Notes: generated from the letters alone by a model not told the origin. Positions 32,789-44,592 are shown, numbered from the stretch's first letter. The stretch: 64,000 bases of DNA from Pollenia angustigena (GCA_930367215.1 OV884057.1:262340339-262404338), one strand, 5' to 3'. Translations and numbers: made by a program.

Positions 32789-32950
32789 TTAATAATTGAA
32801 GCACAGCCGCGAATAACGTTATAAGAGCCACTTTTTGCAAAGACTGTTTTTTTGCAGATAACCGTTAACATTACTCTCGTACACTGTTTAAACTTCAAAT
32901 CACCCAAAATTATGCACCTTAAAGTCCTTAAAAATTACATACTAAGAGTC

Positions 32951-33186
32951 TGTAATAAAAAGCGCTTTCTTTTTATTATTTATAAATAAAACTCTTTCAG
33001 GCTGTTAAGATAAAAGTTTTTATTTTATTAAAGACGACCTCTTGGTGTAAATACAATATGGCGAACTTAGTATCTTATAAAATAACGAGCCAACTTATCT
33101 AATTACTTTTAGCTAATTACATATATACTAGTGGTTACTTAAAGTAATGGTGTTGACAATATAGCGATTTTGCATACATATTTACA
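32951..33186 (-). repeat. 3' LTR of the gypsy-type element
   Basis: 236 bp, from TGTAATAAAA to TATTTACA with the terminal dyad TGTAA/TTACA. It matches the other LTR except at two sites (TTATTTATAA versus TTATGTATAA, and CATATATACT versus CATATGTACT). A T run at 33,190-33,212 (A-rich on the element strand) adjoins it in the polypurine-tract position. Confidence 0.92.
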
Positions 33187-33295
33187 CGCTTTTTTTTTTT
33201 TTTTTTTTTTAATAATAAAATATTATAATAAGTTTTTAGTAAGATTTATTAAAATAAGTGGCTAACATGTGGACAAAGAATCAACCCCATAATCT

Positions 33296-33853
33296 CTACC
33301 AAATCTTAGTGGCGGTCTCACAGTCCGACCACTTCTTATTGCTGGAATTCCCACGGTCGGCCCTATCGCTACTAATGTGTGAACTCGTGATTTCAGGATT
33401 CATTTCGACAGGGGCAGAGGCCCTCCTTGAAACAACTGGCTCGTTTATGCTACTTTGACCCTCAGATGTACCATTGTCACAAACCTCCCCTGATGATGGT
33501 CCGATGTCTGTAATTTTCTCCCCCGATCCCGTACCACCTTCTTCATATAACAAATCAGAAGCATTAAAATCATCATTCTTTGTTCTCACAATAAATCGTC
33601 TATTCCGCCTAAAATGATTGTCAAAGTTATCCTTAACAATATATGATCTATCATTGTAAGCCGACACTATCCTACCATAGTGCCATTCCTTCCCATCCTT
33701 TTTAAATAGAACTAGTTCATTGTCCTGCAACCTTGACAAAGGCTTAGCATTCCTATCATAATAGTACCTTTGCTTTTCCCTTTTGTTCTCAATTCTGTGT
33801 CTAATTTCCTGTTGATTCATGTTGTTCGGTTTAAGAAGTGAACCAGCAATTGG
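33296..33853 (-). pseudogene. Integrase C-terminal tail, cut off by an in-frame stop
   Basis: A 174-aa frame (33,296-33,820) continues the pol frame after one stop at 33,854. It begins with the basic QRYYYDRNAKPL region and a small barrel-like segment (LVLFKKDGKEWHYGRIV), as in gypsy integrase C termini, and ends in a Ser- and Glu-rich tail. It would tether integrase to target DNA. In this copy it would be translated only by readthrough. Confidence 0.75.
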
Positions 33854-35825
33854 TTATTTTGTTTTAACAAGTCTTCCAAAAAATAATTCAGATGGGGTAA
33901 CACGCATATCTGCCAATGGGGTTGTGTTGTATTCTAGGAGTCGATACTGAAATTGGTTTTCCTCCCCTGTCTTAACACAGCGCCTAAGGATATTTTTAGC
34001 AATTGAGACCCCCTTTTCCGCTAGTCCGTTACTTTGTGGATATCTTGGGCTTGAAAATCTAAATTGTACATTGTAATTCGCAGAAAATTTCGAGAATTCC
34101 CCAGACCCAAACGGACTATTATCGCACCTAATTACAGTCGGGTATCCCAAATGATTAAATATTCGGCAAATAGTATTTATGACATGCGCAGACGTCTTTT
34201 TGTGAATAGGTAAAGAAATAAGGAAGTTTGAATACGCATCGAACACTGATATATACGTGCGACCAGCATAATCAAAAAGATCCATTGCTACTATATGAAA
34301 TGGATAATTTGGAATCTCATCCTGAAGCAATGGTTCCTTTTGATTGTTTCTTTTAAATCCCTCACAGACTCTACAGGCAGTCACTAAATCTTTAATCTGT
34401 TTATTCATACCAGGCCAGTAGTAAAGTTTTCTTGCCCTGGCAAGCGTTTTTTCTATACCAAGATGCGGCGAATGAAGCCAAACTGCCATCTTGCGCTGCA
34501 TTTCAGTCGGTACAACTAATCTGTGATTTAAGAATAATAAACCATCTTCCACGTGTAATTCAGATTTGAGCTTGTAGAACATCTGACTCAACTTGTCAAG
34601 TTTGTGAAATCGGGGCCATCCCTTTACAACATAATTACAAATCCGTGAATATGCGCTATCACCTCTTAAGATTTCCTGATAGTACATGTAATTTTCTGGC
34701 GTTAAACAAACTGATTTTGTTACCGAGTGAATCACGCCAGAAAGTTCTTCCACCTCCATAACATCTGGCAATTGTGCCCTCGACAAACAATCAGCCAATA
34801 ATAATTCCCTGCCTGGTTTATAGACGACTTTCATTAATGGATATTTTAATAAAAACATAAACATGCGCTGAAGTCGCATCGTCACATCATCTATGTCGCG
34901 CTTTATTAAAGCTTCCAATGGCTTGTGGTCTGACTCCACAGTAAACTCCCGCCCATATAAGAAAAAATGAAAGCGCTGACAAGCGAACACAATTGCCAAA
35001 AGTTCCTTTTCGATTTGAGCCCATTTCTGTTCACTTTTACTCAGAGTTCTCGAAGCAAAAATCACAGGATGACCATTTTGGATAATGACACACCCCAGTC
35101 CATCCTTGGACGCATCCGTCTGCACTATTACAGGTGCCTTTGGATCAAATATAGCCAATACTGGCTCAGCCGTAACTATTCCCAATAAATTTTCAAACTC
35201 CCTTTCATGTGTACCCGTCCATTGAAATTCTACATTATTATGCGTTAACCTCCGCAATTCAGCGGATTGCCTTGAAAGATTTGGAATAAACCTTGCTAAA
35301 TATTTGAAAATATCTAAAAATCGCAAAACATCTGCCTTACTCTCAGGTCTTTTCATTCCCAACATAGCATCCCGATATTTCAAATCAGCCTTTATTCTTC
35401 CTTCACAAATAATATTTCCCATGAATTTTATTTCCTTTTGCCTATATTGAATCTTATCCGGGTTAAATCTTATGTTATTCGCCCTAGCCCTACTCATAAC
35501 TATTTCCATAATCGTATCATGTTCCTCCTCATTAGCTGCGCAAATTGCGATATCGTCAAAGTACACCAGAACTTCCTTTATGTCCCCAAAAATTCGGACC
35601 ATTTCCTGTTGAAACATTTCTGGCGCACAGTTTAGACCAAATGGCACTCGAATGAATCTGAACCTTCCAAAAGGAGTTAGAAATGTTGTTAAATCCGAAC
35701 TCCTTTTGTCCAGCTCCATGTGCCAGAACCCACTTTTCAAATCTAACACAGAAAAAACCCTTTTACTTTTTAATTTACTTACTAATTTTGAAGCTAGGTC
35801 ATCCAATGTAGGGATCAAAAAATAC
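33854..35825 (-). pseudogene. pol: reverse transcriptase, RNase H, integrase
   Basis: A 654-aa frame. RT: FSVLDLKSGFWHM and the catalytic YFDD at residues 86-89. RNase H: D235 (QTDAS), E272 (IEKE) and D297 (VESDHKP). Integrase: zinc-binding H449, H452, C482 and C485 (HSPHLG and CRVCEG), then D513 (AMDLFDY), D566 (IRCDNSPFG) and E601 (SNGLAEKG). All catalytic residues are present. The frame is broken upstream near 35,825-35,835 by a single-base frame change inside the first RT motif block and ends at a premature stop at 33,854. It copies RNA to DNA and integrates it in autonomous relatives. Confidence 0.88.
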
Positions 35826-36380
35826 TCGGGCTAATACAATTATTTAATGCCTTCGGGTCCAAGCAAATACGAAGCTCACCGTTCGGCTTCTCAACTATTT
35901 GTAAATTATTTACCCAATCTGTTGGGTAATCAACGGGAACAATTATACCCTCATTCACCATTCGTTTCAATTCACCCCTAAGTTTATCTAACAATGAATT
36001 TGGAACTCTTTTCCTATAGTGTAATACCGGATGAGAATCTTCCCTCAATGAAATCGAAAAAGTTTTTGGAAATTTCCCCACTCCCTGAAAAACATCCGCG
36101 TATCTATCCATGAATACTTCCTTATATTCAAAACTATTAGCATCTACACGTTTTACCAATCCAAATTTTTGACATGTTTCTAATCCAAGTATAGGTTCAC
36201 GACTCCGATCAACAATAACAAATTCAGCAATTTTCCCAATCCCCGAAATAGTTTCTACACACTTAAGAATACAAAAACCAAAAATCTTTATTCTATTATT
36301 ATTGTAATCCACAACTGAAATATTTCTATTCGTATGATATGCTTCAATTCCTAATTCCTTAACAATGTCAACTGTTTCCT
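35815..36380 (-). pseudogene. pol N-terminal part: protease remnant and start of RT
   Basis: The frame contains ILGLETCQKFGLVKRV, the C-terminal wording of retroviral-type aspartic proteases. It is followed by the linker and first RT motifs (VNNLQIVEKPNGELRICLDPKALN). The protease active-site triplet (D-S/T-G) is not visible in any frame between the gag stop (36,427) and 36,312. A stop also lies at about 36,381. The N-terminal protease half seems deleted or ruined. Confidence 0.75.
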
Positions 36381-36426
36381 ACTCTATAGTTCTTGGTCCA
36401 CTGCTTAGTCACCGCTGCTATTGTAT

Positions 36427-37340
36427 TTAACCTAAGAATATTTTTTTACTTAATATGTTATTTTCTAAAAATATCCTATTGTTATGTTTACCTACTACAT
36501 CGCTCCAGTTGAGTTCTGCTACTTTCGGTTTGGCATTACCGGTTTCATTTGCTGTTGATGGTTTTTTTGGCTTACGACACATGCGTTGGAAATGACCTTT
36601 CTTTTGACAGAAATAGCACGTTGCGTCTTTAGCTCGGCATTCCTTTACATGACTAGTAGTCCAAGAGCCCCCGCAGTTAAAACAAATTTTAGTGACTGGT
36701 TTGGTATGGTCGTCGGTTTTCAGTGCATTAACTACCGGCTGTTTGGCATCTAGTATACTTTTGTTTGAGTTCGCGGCTTCATGCGTTTTGCATATCTCAA
36801 TGACTCGACTCAATTGTTCATCACGGCCATCCAAAAGTTTGAGTTGTAACTTTTTGTCATGGACCCCCACAATGATCCGATCGCGTAACATTCGATCCTC
36901 ATATAGTTTGCCGCATTCACATTCATATGCGCAATAACGCAATTGAGTTCGCAATTCGGTTTCAAATTCCATAAATGATTGACCTTCTTTTTGGGAAATA
37001 ACATTAAACTTGTATGACTCCATTGCGATATTTCGCTGTGGTAAACAATGTCCATCGAATTTTACTAGGACATCATTAAGTGTACGTTGAGTCACATTTG
37101 TACCCACTGTAATGGTACCTAATAACGAATTTTTTGTTCCATCATTCGGGAACAAGGTGTTGTAGATATTAGCACCATCACTTCCGATTAACCAAATGAA
37201 ATTTGCAATTTTGGTATCTTCTGGTTCCTTGTCCTTTCCACTGGCAATCATATAGACTAAAAATTCCGCTTCCAGTCGGGCCACTCGTTGGCTAAGTTTG
37301 TACAATCTAACTCTGAAGGCAGACGATCATTCGATGCCAT
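36427..37340 (-). pseudogene. gag with two zinc knuckles
   Basis: The structural nucleocapsid precursor. The natural start appears to be ATG at 37,340 (MASNDRLPSEL), with EWPDWKRNF following. A one-base frame change near 37,257 leads into the long frame (LVYMIASGKDKEPEDTKI onward). Capsid-like helices fill the middle. The C-terminal part has CFNCGGSWTTSHVKEC and CYFCQKKGHFQRMC, two CCHC-type knuckles that bind genomic RNA. The frame stops at 36,427, just before the ruined protease region. Confidence 0.82.
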
Positions 37341-37422
37341 TTTCCACGTAGTGTTCTTCTCGATGAAAATTAATTAATATGTTCTTTTCTTGGGAAAATG
37401 ACAGGACACTTATTTCGCTGTA

Positions 37423-37439
37423 CCCCACATCTGACACCA
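37423..37439 (-). promoter_or_regulatory. Primer-binding site
   Basis: Directly after the 5' LTR, on the minus strand: TGGTGTCAGATGTGGGG. The TGG start is complementary to the CCA tail of a tRNA. The sequence is close to what I recall as the complement of insect tRNA-Leu 3' ends, an identification that needs a tRNA comparison. Confidence 0.75.
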
Positions 37440-37675
37440 TGTAATAAAAAGCGCTTTCTTTTTATTATGTATAAATAAAACTCTTTCAGGCTGTTAAGAT
37501 AAAAGTTTTTATTTTATTAAAGACGACCTCTTGGTGTAAATACAATATGGCGAACTTAGTATCTTATAAAATAACGAGCCAACTTATCTAATTACTTTTA
37601 GCTAATTACATATGTACTAGTGGTTACTTAAAGTAATGGTGTTGACAATATAGCGATTTTGCATACATATTTACA
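37440..37675 (-). repeat. 5' LTR of the gypsy-type element
   Basis: A 236-bp partner of the LTR at 32,951-33,186. Promoter and polyadenylation signals would lie here. TATAAATA near 37,470 (plus strand) and TTATTATAC-like words are not enough to place a start site. Confidence 0.9.
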
Positions 37676-38152
37676 GAGTCAGCTAGTGGAAGAACGTTGT
37701 AAGTTACTTACAAATGATACAAAGTAAATGGTTTTGAAACGTGGAATAACGTTTCAAATGACATTGGATTGTGGATATGAAACGTTTTTCCACTAAAAAA
37801 AGTTATACACTGTAAATTTGCATGTAATTTAAATTTCAAATTTGTTGATATTTTGCATAAAAATTTTTATTATCAATAGAAACTGGGAATTATTTCCTTT
37901 TGAAGGTTACTTTATATTATATTCAAATTGAAGGAATAGGACTATTACAAAAAAGCTTTATAAAATACATACTAAACTGAAATTTAGCTCATAGAATACA
38001 TTCGAAAAATAAAAAATGTTGAATTTTTGTTATCATTATTTTTAATAATGTAAAAAAATTAATAATCTTGCCTGATAAAAACGTTTTTTTGCTCTCCTGA
38101 AAAATAATTATTTTGTAACTTAAAACGTTATTCGCGGCTGTGCTTCAATTGA

Positions 38153-40242
38153 TTTTTTGAAAAAACTCTTTTGTTTTAATATTTGACTTTCCAATAATTA
38201 TGGGTTAACGTAGTTTCAAAATAATACGTAATTACTTGAAGTGGTAAGTAATTGTAACTTATTACATACAGAGAAAAACATATTATAAGAAAGAAATAGA
38301 CCAATCCGAAGCAAACTTTAAGAGTTCAACTGCGTGTATTTCATTTTATATGTTTAATTTTATTATTTTTTCGTAAAAAATTAATCAACAAAAAGTATAT
38401 AAAATAACATGTAAAAGGGATATAAATGTTCCAAAATATTTATAGAAGTAAAAAATTGAGTTTTTCATAGCTAAACAAGATGACTACCACTAAATTAACA
38501 ACACTGTTTTATAGGGTTATGACTCTTTAAAGATAACATATAAAAACGTTTGTATTCTAAAACACATATAACAATTCTACCCACATGTATATTTGGTCAT
38601 TATTCAATCGGTGTACTGATATACTAACTAAAACAATACTAATTCGTATGTATATTGAAATGATTATTGATAGCGAGACATTGAGAAAATAATATTCATT
38701 CTTATTTTTGAAATCAGAAGTAGTTACAGTTGTAGCAATAAAATGGTTGTAAATTACAACTTGTAATAGGAGCATTTTGAACACTTAAATTAAATTCTAT
38801 ATTCAGTCATGTAGTTTTACATGACTGAATATAGAATTTATTTCTAATAAGCAACTACTGGACAAAATTAAGTGTGATTTTAACTATAACTAATTAAATT
38901 TATTTTGTATGTCTAGCTGTTAAATATTTAACTAAATAGTTAATCACTACAATAATTATGTTTGGCAATCGATTTAAGTGTTTCACCTAAAATGTTAAAT
39001 TAATTTTGAATACGCTTTGGAATAATTATATAATCAATATTTTCGTTATTATTTAAAACAAAATAGAAAAATCTTGTAATTTATTCTAAAAAGAGCTTGT
39101 CAATAATTTTCGAAAATTCGGAGGTTTAAACAGAGTTTAAACCTCTTCTTTTAAAAAGAAGAATCGTCAATAGAAAAAACGCCAAGGGAAAAAATTTAAA
39201 AAGGGTAAAGTTTGTGCTCAAAACATGGGAAAAAGCTAAAAAAAAACTTTAAATATAAAAACAATTGACTGTCAAAACTTTTAGTTCAGGAAAAACAAAA
39301 ATGAAACAATAATATGTATTACAATTCATTAAATAGCAGAATAAGGGTAACTAGAGTGTGGGATTCCTTGCATTTATTATTGGCAAATGAGTGCATAAAA
39401 CATGCTTAAAAATAAGTAAAATATGCATTAACATAGTTTTAGCTAATTACTTTTAGTAAACTTGATTTTTATTGACTGCACTTAAAAGTAAAAAAAAATT
39501 TATTTTCTAACTAGATAAGTTATCTTTGCTTTAAAAATAATTTTGGCTTGGAAAAGTATTTCTGCTAAAAATTTTTCCTATTAAAAAAGTGCTGTAGAAA
39601 ATTCAACTTGTTCCTGGTGAATTTCATAGAATGAAGTTCTTTCTTTCTGGAACTAATTGTAGATTGTGTGTTTGACACTTTAAAAGTTAAGACACCAATT
39701 TAAGAATTTTGACATATATAAAAAATTTTTGCAAAACCATTAAAAATAACAAAGCAGATAAACGTCGAATGCTGATTTTGCAAGTGGGAAATGCAGCTTT
39801 AAGCTTTAAAGTAAGAGCAATTTTTTATTTCAACGAAGTTATTCATAGTACCCAATTTTTTTAAATTATTTATTAAATTTTTGTTTAAATGCTACAAGCT
39901 GTTTGGTTAAAAAAACAAAAATCATTTGAATAAAGCCAAAAGAAATGTGCAACATAACATGTGAATTATTATGCATTCTTAAACTTAATATGGCAAAAAT
40001 GTATAACCTGTAAAATATGCCGAAACAATTCAAAGGCATTTTTAAACCAATAACATGATTCGACCATTAAAGTCGACTACAAGACCTTAAGTTTGTAGAA
40101 GAAGATAATCAAATTAACAATCTCCTTAACTCTGTTTTTAACACAATTCTTGAGTATAGGAACGACGTACGTCAGTGTAATACGGCAACATAAATATCCA
40201 TATTTAATAGCAAACAACTTTAGATTTGTTAACGTTGCATAT
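38153..40242. other. AT-rich non-coding stretch
   Basis: No gene. Apart from the hairpins listed separately, only AT-rich sequence and a hAT-like fragment near 38,464-38,511. Confidence 0.4.
38792..38839. repeat. Perfect 22-bp hairpin
   Basis: AAATTCTATATTCAGTCATG-TA, a GTTT loop, then the exact inverse. All 22 pairs match. Nothing around it marks it as a transposon end. Confidence 0.85.
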
Positions 40243-40249
40243 GACTACA

Positions 40250-41395
40250 CAGTGCTGGACGTTGACACTTTTTTCTGTCAAGCGGGACCCCTGGCGGGTT
40301 AATCTAATTCGGCTACGCTGAATCCAGTGGTGCTAACCGTTTTTTTTAGGTTAGCACTTGTTTTCAAGATATACATACCGTTATTTCGAAAATGGAAGAT
40401 GTTGCAAAACATATATTCGGATAACTCAAAAACAGTTTCGTTTATTGAATAAACTAAAAAAACCGAAATTACGCTAAATTAAGGCTAAACTTTTTTCAAA
40501 TTTGCGCAGTCGTTTTAGAAACAAAAACAAATTTTAGCAAAATTTCTAAAGTTTTGTTTTTTAAAACGGTTTAAAAAATTAAAAAATGCTGCAATGTTTT
40601 TATTGTTTTTTACACGTATAGAAAACAAAACAAGCCATAATACTTAAAATCTGCCTGCAACTTTTAATTTTATTCACAAAAAATGAATAATTCTAATTAA
40701 ATTTAAGAATTTCAAAAATCCATATTTGTATGGGACCGCCTTCCTAAGGGGTGGAGATAAAGGGCAAGCATGTTTTGAGAAAGTAATTAGGACGAAAAAC
40801 TAATGAAGATCGGTCGTACATTTAACCCCTATAGGGGCGAATCCTAGACACTTGTGGGACTTTTTCTTCAATATATTTCTAGCCTATATTGAAAATTGTG
40901 TGTGGGAGCTCCCTTAAGAAATGGGGATAGCGGGGTAGGTATGTTGGAAACAAATTATGGGGATGAAAAATAAATTGGAGTTGGTCACAAATTTGACCTG
41001 TCTAGGGGCATCCTAGGCGCTGCAGAATTTCAATAAACCCCCATATTTGTATCGAGGCCCCCCTAATGGATGTTGACAAAGGAAAATTATGTTTTGAGAA
41101 AATGTTAAGAACAAAAAACTAATGACGGTCGTTCATACATTTTATCCCCCTAGGGGGACTCCTAGGCAGTTATTGTAAGAATACAATTCATATATACTGA
41201 AGAAAAAGTCCCATAACTGCAGATTAGAATGAAGTTTAGCCTTTCTAAAGGTCATTTTATTGCGAAATTTTTTTTTTTTTAATTTATTTAATAAACTAAA
41301 CTGTTTTTGAGTTACGCTAATATATGTTGTACAACCTCCTCTATTTTCGAAAACATGAGCTTACCTATAAAAGCGGTTAGCACCGACAGTTGACA
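40250..41395. mobile_element. Foldback element with three internal 150-165-bp tandem units
   Basis: The left arm (about 40,335-40,470: GGTGCTAACCG, then GCAAAACATATATTCGG and AACTCAAAAACAGTTTCG) is inverted at the right (about 41,275-41,390). Between them three imperfect units start near 40,720, 40,885 and 41,035. Each has CATATTTGTAT or similar, a GTTTTGAGAAA-like block, GATGAAAAA-type sequence and CCTAGG-type dyads. A partial relative lies at 46,760-47,120. No coding capacity. Confidence 0.65.
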
Positions 41396-41422
41396 GTTTT
41401 TTCAACAAGTAAGTGTTATTAT

Positions 41423-41633
41423 CAGGGGTGTTCTGGAAATCGAAAACGCAAAACGCAAGAATTTTAAACGTCGGTTTTTAATTAGATTTCTGTAATAAAA
41501 CAATTTTATGGCAAATATTATACAAACATTTCTCTATTAAACAAAATATTATAACAAAAATAAAATTAGAAGTGTATTAAAAATAACTTCCAAATTCTTT
41601 AATTTTGCGTTTTCGATATCCAGAACAGCCCTG
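41423..41633. mobile_element. 211-bp MITE with CAGGG ends
   Basis: Ends CAGGGGTGTTCTGGAAATCG and, inverted, CAGGGCTGTTCTGGATATCG continue inwards with AAAACGCAAA. The CAGGG start is hAT-like, but the 8-bp flanks (GTTATTAT and TATGATTC) do not match well. Confidence 0.65.
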
Positions 41634-41774
41634 TATGATTCACTTTTTTCAAAAACTCACGAGTTTTAAGTAAAAATTTAAATTATGAAAAGTCACAAAT
41701 AACAAACACTTACATTATTCTTTTTAAAGTTTATGGCGAACCTTTAGTTTGTTTTTCGTATACATAAGTACATA

Positions 41775-41929
41775 TCGTCACCTAAAATGCAAAAGGGCGT
41801 AACAACCAAAAAATTCAAAATCAAGTTTTGGTTGATTATGTTGCACTACATTGACTAAAATTATGACTATGATACACTATAAAATTAAAAAAAAAATGTT
41901 GTTACGCCCTTTTGCATTTTAGGTGTCGA
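41775..41929. mobile_element. 155-bp MITE, TCGTCACCTAAAATG ends, TA duplication
   Basis: Arms TCGTCACCTAAAATGCAAAA and TCGACACCTAAAATGCAAAA (inverse) have similarity through GGGCGTAACAAC, about 33 bp with one mismatch. TA flanks at 41,773-41,774 and 41,930-41,931. Same family as 30,016-31,096. Confidence 0.8.
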
Positions 41930-42245
41930 TATATACATTGCAAAATAAAGCAGAAAATTTACAAAAATAAAAAGGTTACTTTTTTTAATGTAGAATGTTA
42001 AAAAGAATACATTCTTTATTTATAAAATAAATTGTTTTTATTTTCATTGTAAATTATTTTGTAACTTAATTAGTTCAAACACAATATTCATGTCTTTTGC
42101 GGGACTTGAACGAAAGATATTGAGTTAGCCATGCATGTATGTATAAGTATGTATGTAATTTTAAAAATTTTATATATTATAATTAATTTAATTTAATTAA
42201 CTGATTTGACTATTTAAAAGTTTTTTGGTTTATTAAATAAATATT

Positions 42246-42256
42246 TAATCCTTCGT
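42246..42256. other. LINE target-site duplication, left copy
   Basis: TAATCCTTCGT, repeated exactly at 44,582-44,592. Confidence 0.8.
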
Positions 42257-44581
42257 CTTACCGGTATCTTTCAATCTCTCCACAATCTTCCCATTAGTGA
42301 AAAATTTAAAATACAATTTTGGAAATGCTAACTGGGGAGAATATAAAAATATTGTAAAGCGTTCTTTGAATGATGTCTTAATTACTAATTTGAATACAGA
42401 TGAGCTTATAGATCACAACGTAGAATGTTTTACAGGTATTTTATTAGAAGCTGTCAGACAATCAGTTCCTAAATCCTTACCTAGGATGAATTACCTGAAA
42501 CTTCCTGACTACATTTTACGTTTAATAAAACTACGGAATCAATTTCGTAGGGAATGGTCCAGGTACAGGCAATTTTCTGATTATAGTTTAATGAAAAAGT
42601 ACACTGTTCTTATTCGGAATGAAATCTCTTTGTACAAAAATCGACATTGGAATAACAAGTTAAGTGCTTTAGACAAGGGATCAAAACCTTTTTGGAATGT
42701 TACCAAAATTCTCCAGCGTAAGACCAATAAGTGCAACTTTCTGTTATCAAACGGAAACATTCTGATGTCTGACGAAGACAAGGCAAATGAATTTGCTAGG
42801 ACATTTGTGCTAAATCATAGGATTTCGGAAAACTTTTGTACAAATAGTCATGTAACGATCGTTAATCAGGCAATTCAAGAATTCGATTTATTGGAGGTAA
42901 TTACTCCTACTTCTGAGCTCATCACAAATGATGAAGTAGAATTTATAATAAAAAACCTAAGGAAAAGAAAAGCTCCCGGGATGGATGACGTAAATAACCA
43001 AATGTTAAAAAATCTTCCGAAAATTGCTATTCGTATTTCCCTAAAACATGGAAAACCGCTAAAGTTATACCTATTCCTAAGCCAGGCAAAATGCCAAATA
43101 GGGCAGACAACTACAGGCCAATCAGTTTGTTAAGTAGTCTAGGAAAAATTTTAGAAAAAATTATAAGTGAGAAGCTTACAGTATTTCTTGAAAATAATCA
43201 CATTCTACCTAATGAACAATTTGGATTCAGAAGGTCGCATTCGACTATTCATCAAGTCAAACGAATTTGTAACGATGTCAAGAGCGGCCTGGTATCAGGT
43301 AAATCCACTGCATTGGTGTTACTCGATGTTGAAAAAGCATTTGACTCAGTGTGGCATCATGGCCTAATATATAAACTTATAAATTTCCATATTCCCAAGT
43401 TTCTAGTTAAAATGATTAGAAATTTTCTTGATGATAGACTGTTTTGTGTTTCATTTGGAAATTGCTTCTCTGACTTGATCAAAATTCCTGCGGGAGTTCC
43501 GCAGGGATCGGTTCTCGGACCAATACTTTACAATGTTTTCTGTGCTGATATTCCTATAATTAACCCATGCAAATTTGCTGCATATGCTGATGATTTAGCG
43601 GTTTATTATACACATGAACTTAGTCAGAATATTCTGACTGAGATACAATGTGCACTAAATAGGTTAATAGAATTTTACTCCAAATGGAGGATAAAAATCA
43701 ATCCGGATAAAACACAAGCCATCTTTTTTACTAGAAAAAGAAAATCTTGCTTTTTACCCAATTATAAACTGGCTATTCAGGCCAATGAAATAAACTGGTC
43801 TAATAATATTAGGTATTTAGGTGTCTGTCTAGATCCCAAGTTAACTTTTAATAATCACATTTGCCATATCATAGATAAGGTTAACAAATACAAATATATA
43901 TTATATCCACTTATTAATAGAAATTCCATGCTTAGCAATCCAAATAAAATCCTGATTGTTAAAACAATTTTTCAGGCTATAATTCTATATGGTTGTCCGA
44001 TTTGGGGTGACTGCGCCAAAACACATATCAAACGACTACAAATTGCCCAAAATAAAATCTTGAAAATGGCCCTTAAATTACCTTGGCATTTCTCTACCTC
44101 CAGATTACATGTAATTAGCAACACTAAAACTGTGTCACAGGCTATTGAAAGTTTAACCACCCGTTTTGTATCCAAGTGTGATTCTTCGGAAAATCCACTT
44201 ATATCTACACTATATTAACTCTTATCTTTTTTATCTCTTTACTTTATTCGTACCCATGTATAATATTAAAAATTCTTATTTAAATGTAATATTACAACTT
44301 ATAGTTCGTTAAGTATACTTAATTTGTTATTTATAGAATTTTTGTATTTTCACTTAACCATGTTCATTGTATCATACTTGCATTTTGTCTTTTTTTTTTT
44401 CTCTCTCTCTTATTGAAGGTTTTTGTTAATAGTTTTCCTTCAGTCCAAATAATAATTTAAAATGATAATTCTTAGATTAATATATTTCATAATAATACTT
44501 TAGATATATGGCTCGGCCAATTCTGTGCAATTATACATTTTAGTCATAACAAATTTAAAATTCTGCTATTCTATAAATAAA
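42257..44581 (+). mobile_element. 5'-truncated Jockey-type LINE
   Basis: Bounded by an 11-bp duplication (TAATCCTTCGT). The 5' end starts inside the ORF at the endonuclease-to-RT linker, so the endonuclease and ORF1 are missing. The 3' UTR runs from 44,219 to 44,581 and ends in AAATAAATAA. The element is about 2.3 kb against roughly 4-5 kb for full-length Jockey-group elements. The fragment at 12,213-12,696 is a relative. Confidence 0.88.
42258..44218 (+). pseudogene. Jockey-type reverse transcriptase, truncated and frame-shifted
   Basis: The first frame (42,258-43,130) carries the RT-preceding domain and ends RKAPGMDDVNNQMLKNLPK, the RT0-1 region. A deletion near 43,020 then shifts to the second frame. 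That frame (to 44,218) begins YFPKTWKTAKVIPIPKPGK and RADNYRPISLLSSLGK and contains LLDVEKAFDSVWH, AGVPQGSVLGPILYN and the catalytic YADD in FAAYADDLAVYY. The C-terminal region has IKINPDKTQAIFFT and the ILYGCPIWGD segment. There is no RNase H, consistent with the Jockey group. Its reading direction and 3' end agree with the target duplication. It cannot encode a working protein. Confidence 0.88.
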
Positions 44582-44592
44582 TAATCCTTCGT

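Larger units (their letters stand above)
32951..37675 (-). mobile_element. Ty3/gypsy-type LTR retrotransposon
   Basis: A 4725-bp element with two 236-bp LTRs, flanked by the 5-bp direct repeat GAGTC (32,946-32,950 and 37,676-37,680). The LTRs differ at two positions that I can count. Order on the minus strand is 5' LTR, primer-binding site, gag with zinc knuckles, protease remnant, RT, RNase H, integrase, 3' LTR, with no env. The pol order RT-RNase H-integrase defines Ty3/gypsy. Coding is interrupted in gag, protease and pol, so this copy is not autonomous despite its young LTRs. Confidence 0.92.
32794..38152. mobile_element. Inverted-repeat element split by the gypsy insertion
   Basis: AATTGAAGCACAGCCGCGAA at the left (from 32,794) and its inverse at the right (to 38,150) continue inwards with TAACGTT. 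Removing the LTR element at 32,951-37,675 and one GAGTC leaves about 630 bp with internal AACGTT-type dyads (about 37,690-37,790). It is a non-autonomous element of unknown superfamily that served as a landing site. Confidence 0.65.

Noticed and set aside
32951..37675. Endogenous retrovirus with env
   Set aside because: No envelope-like frame lies between the integrase tail and the 3' LTR. The space is about 100 bp and low complexity.
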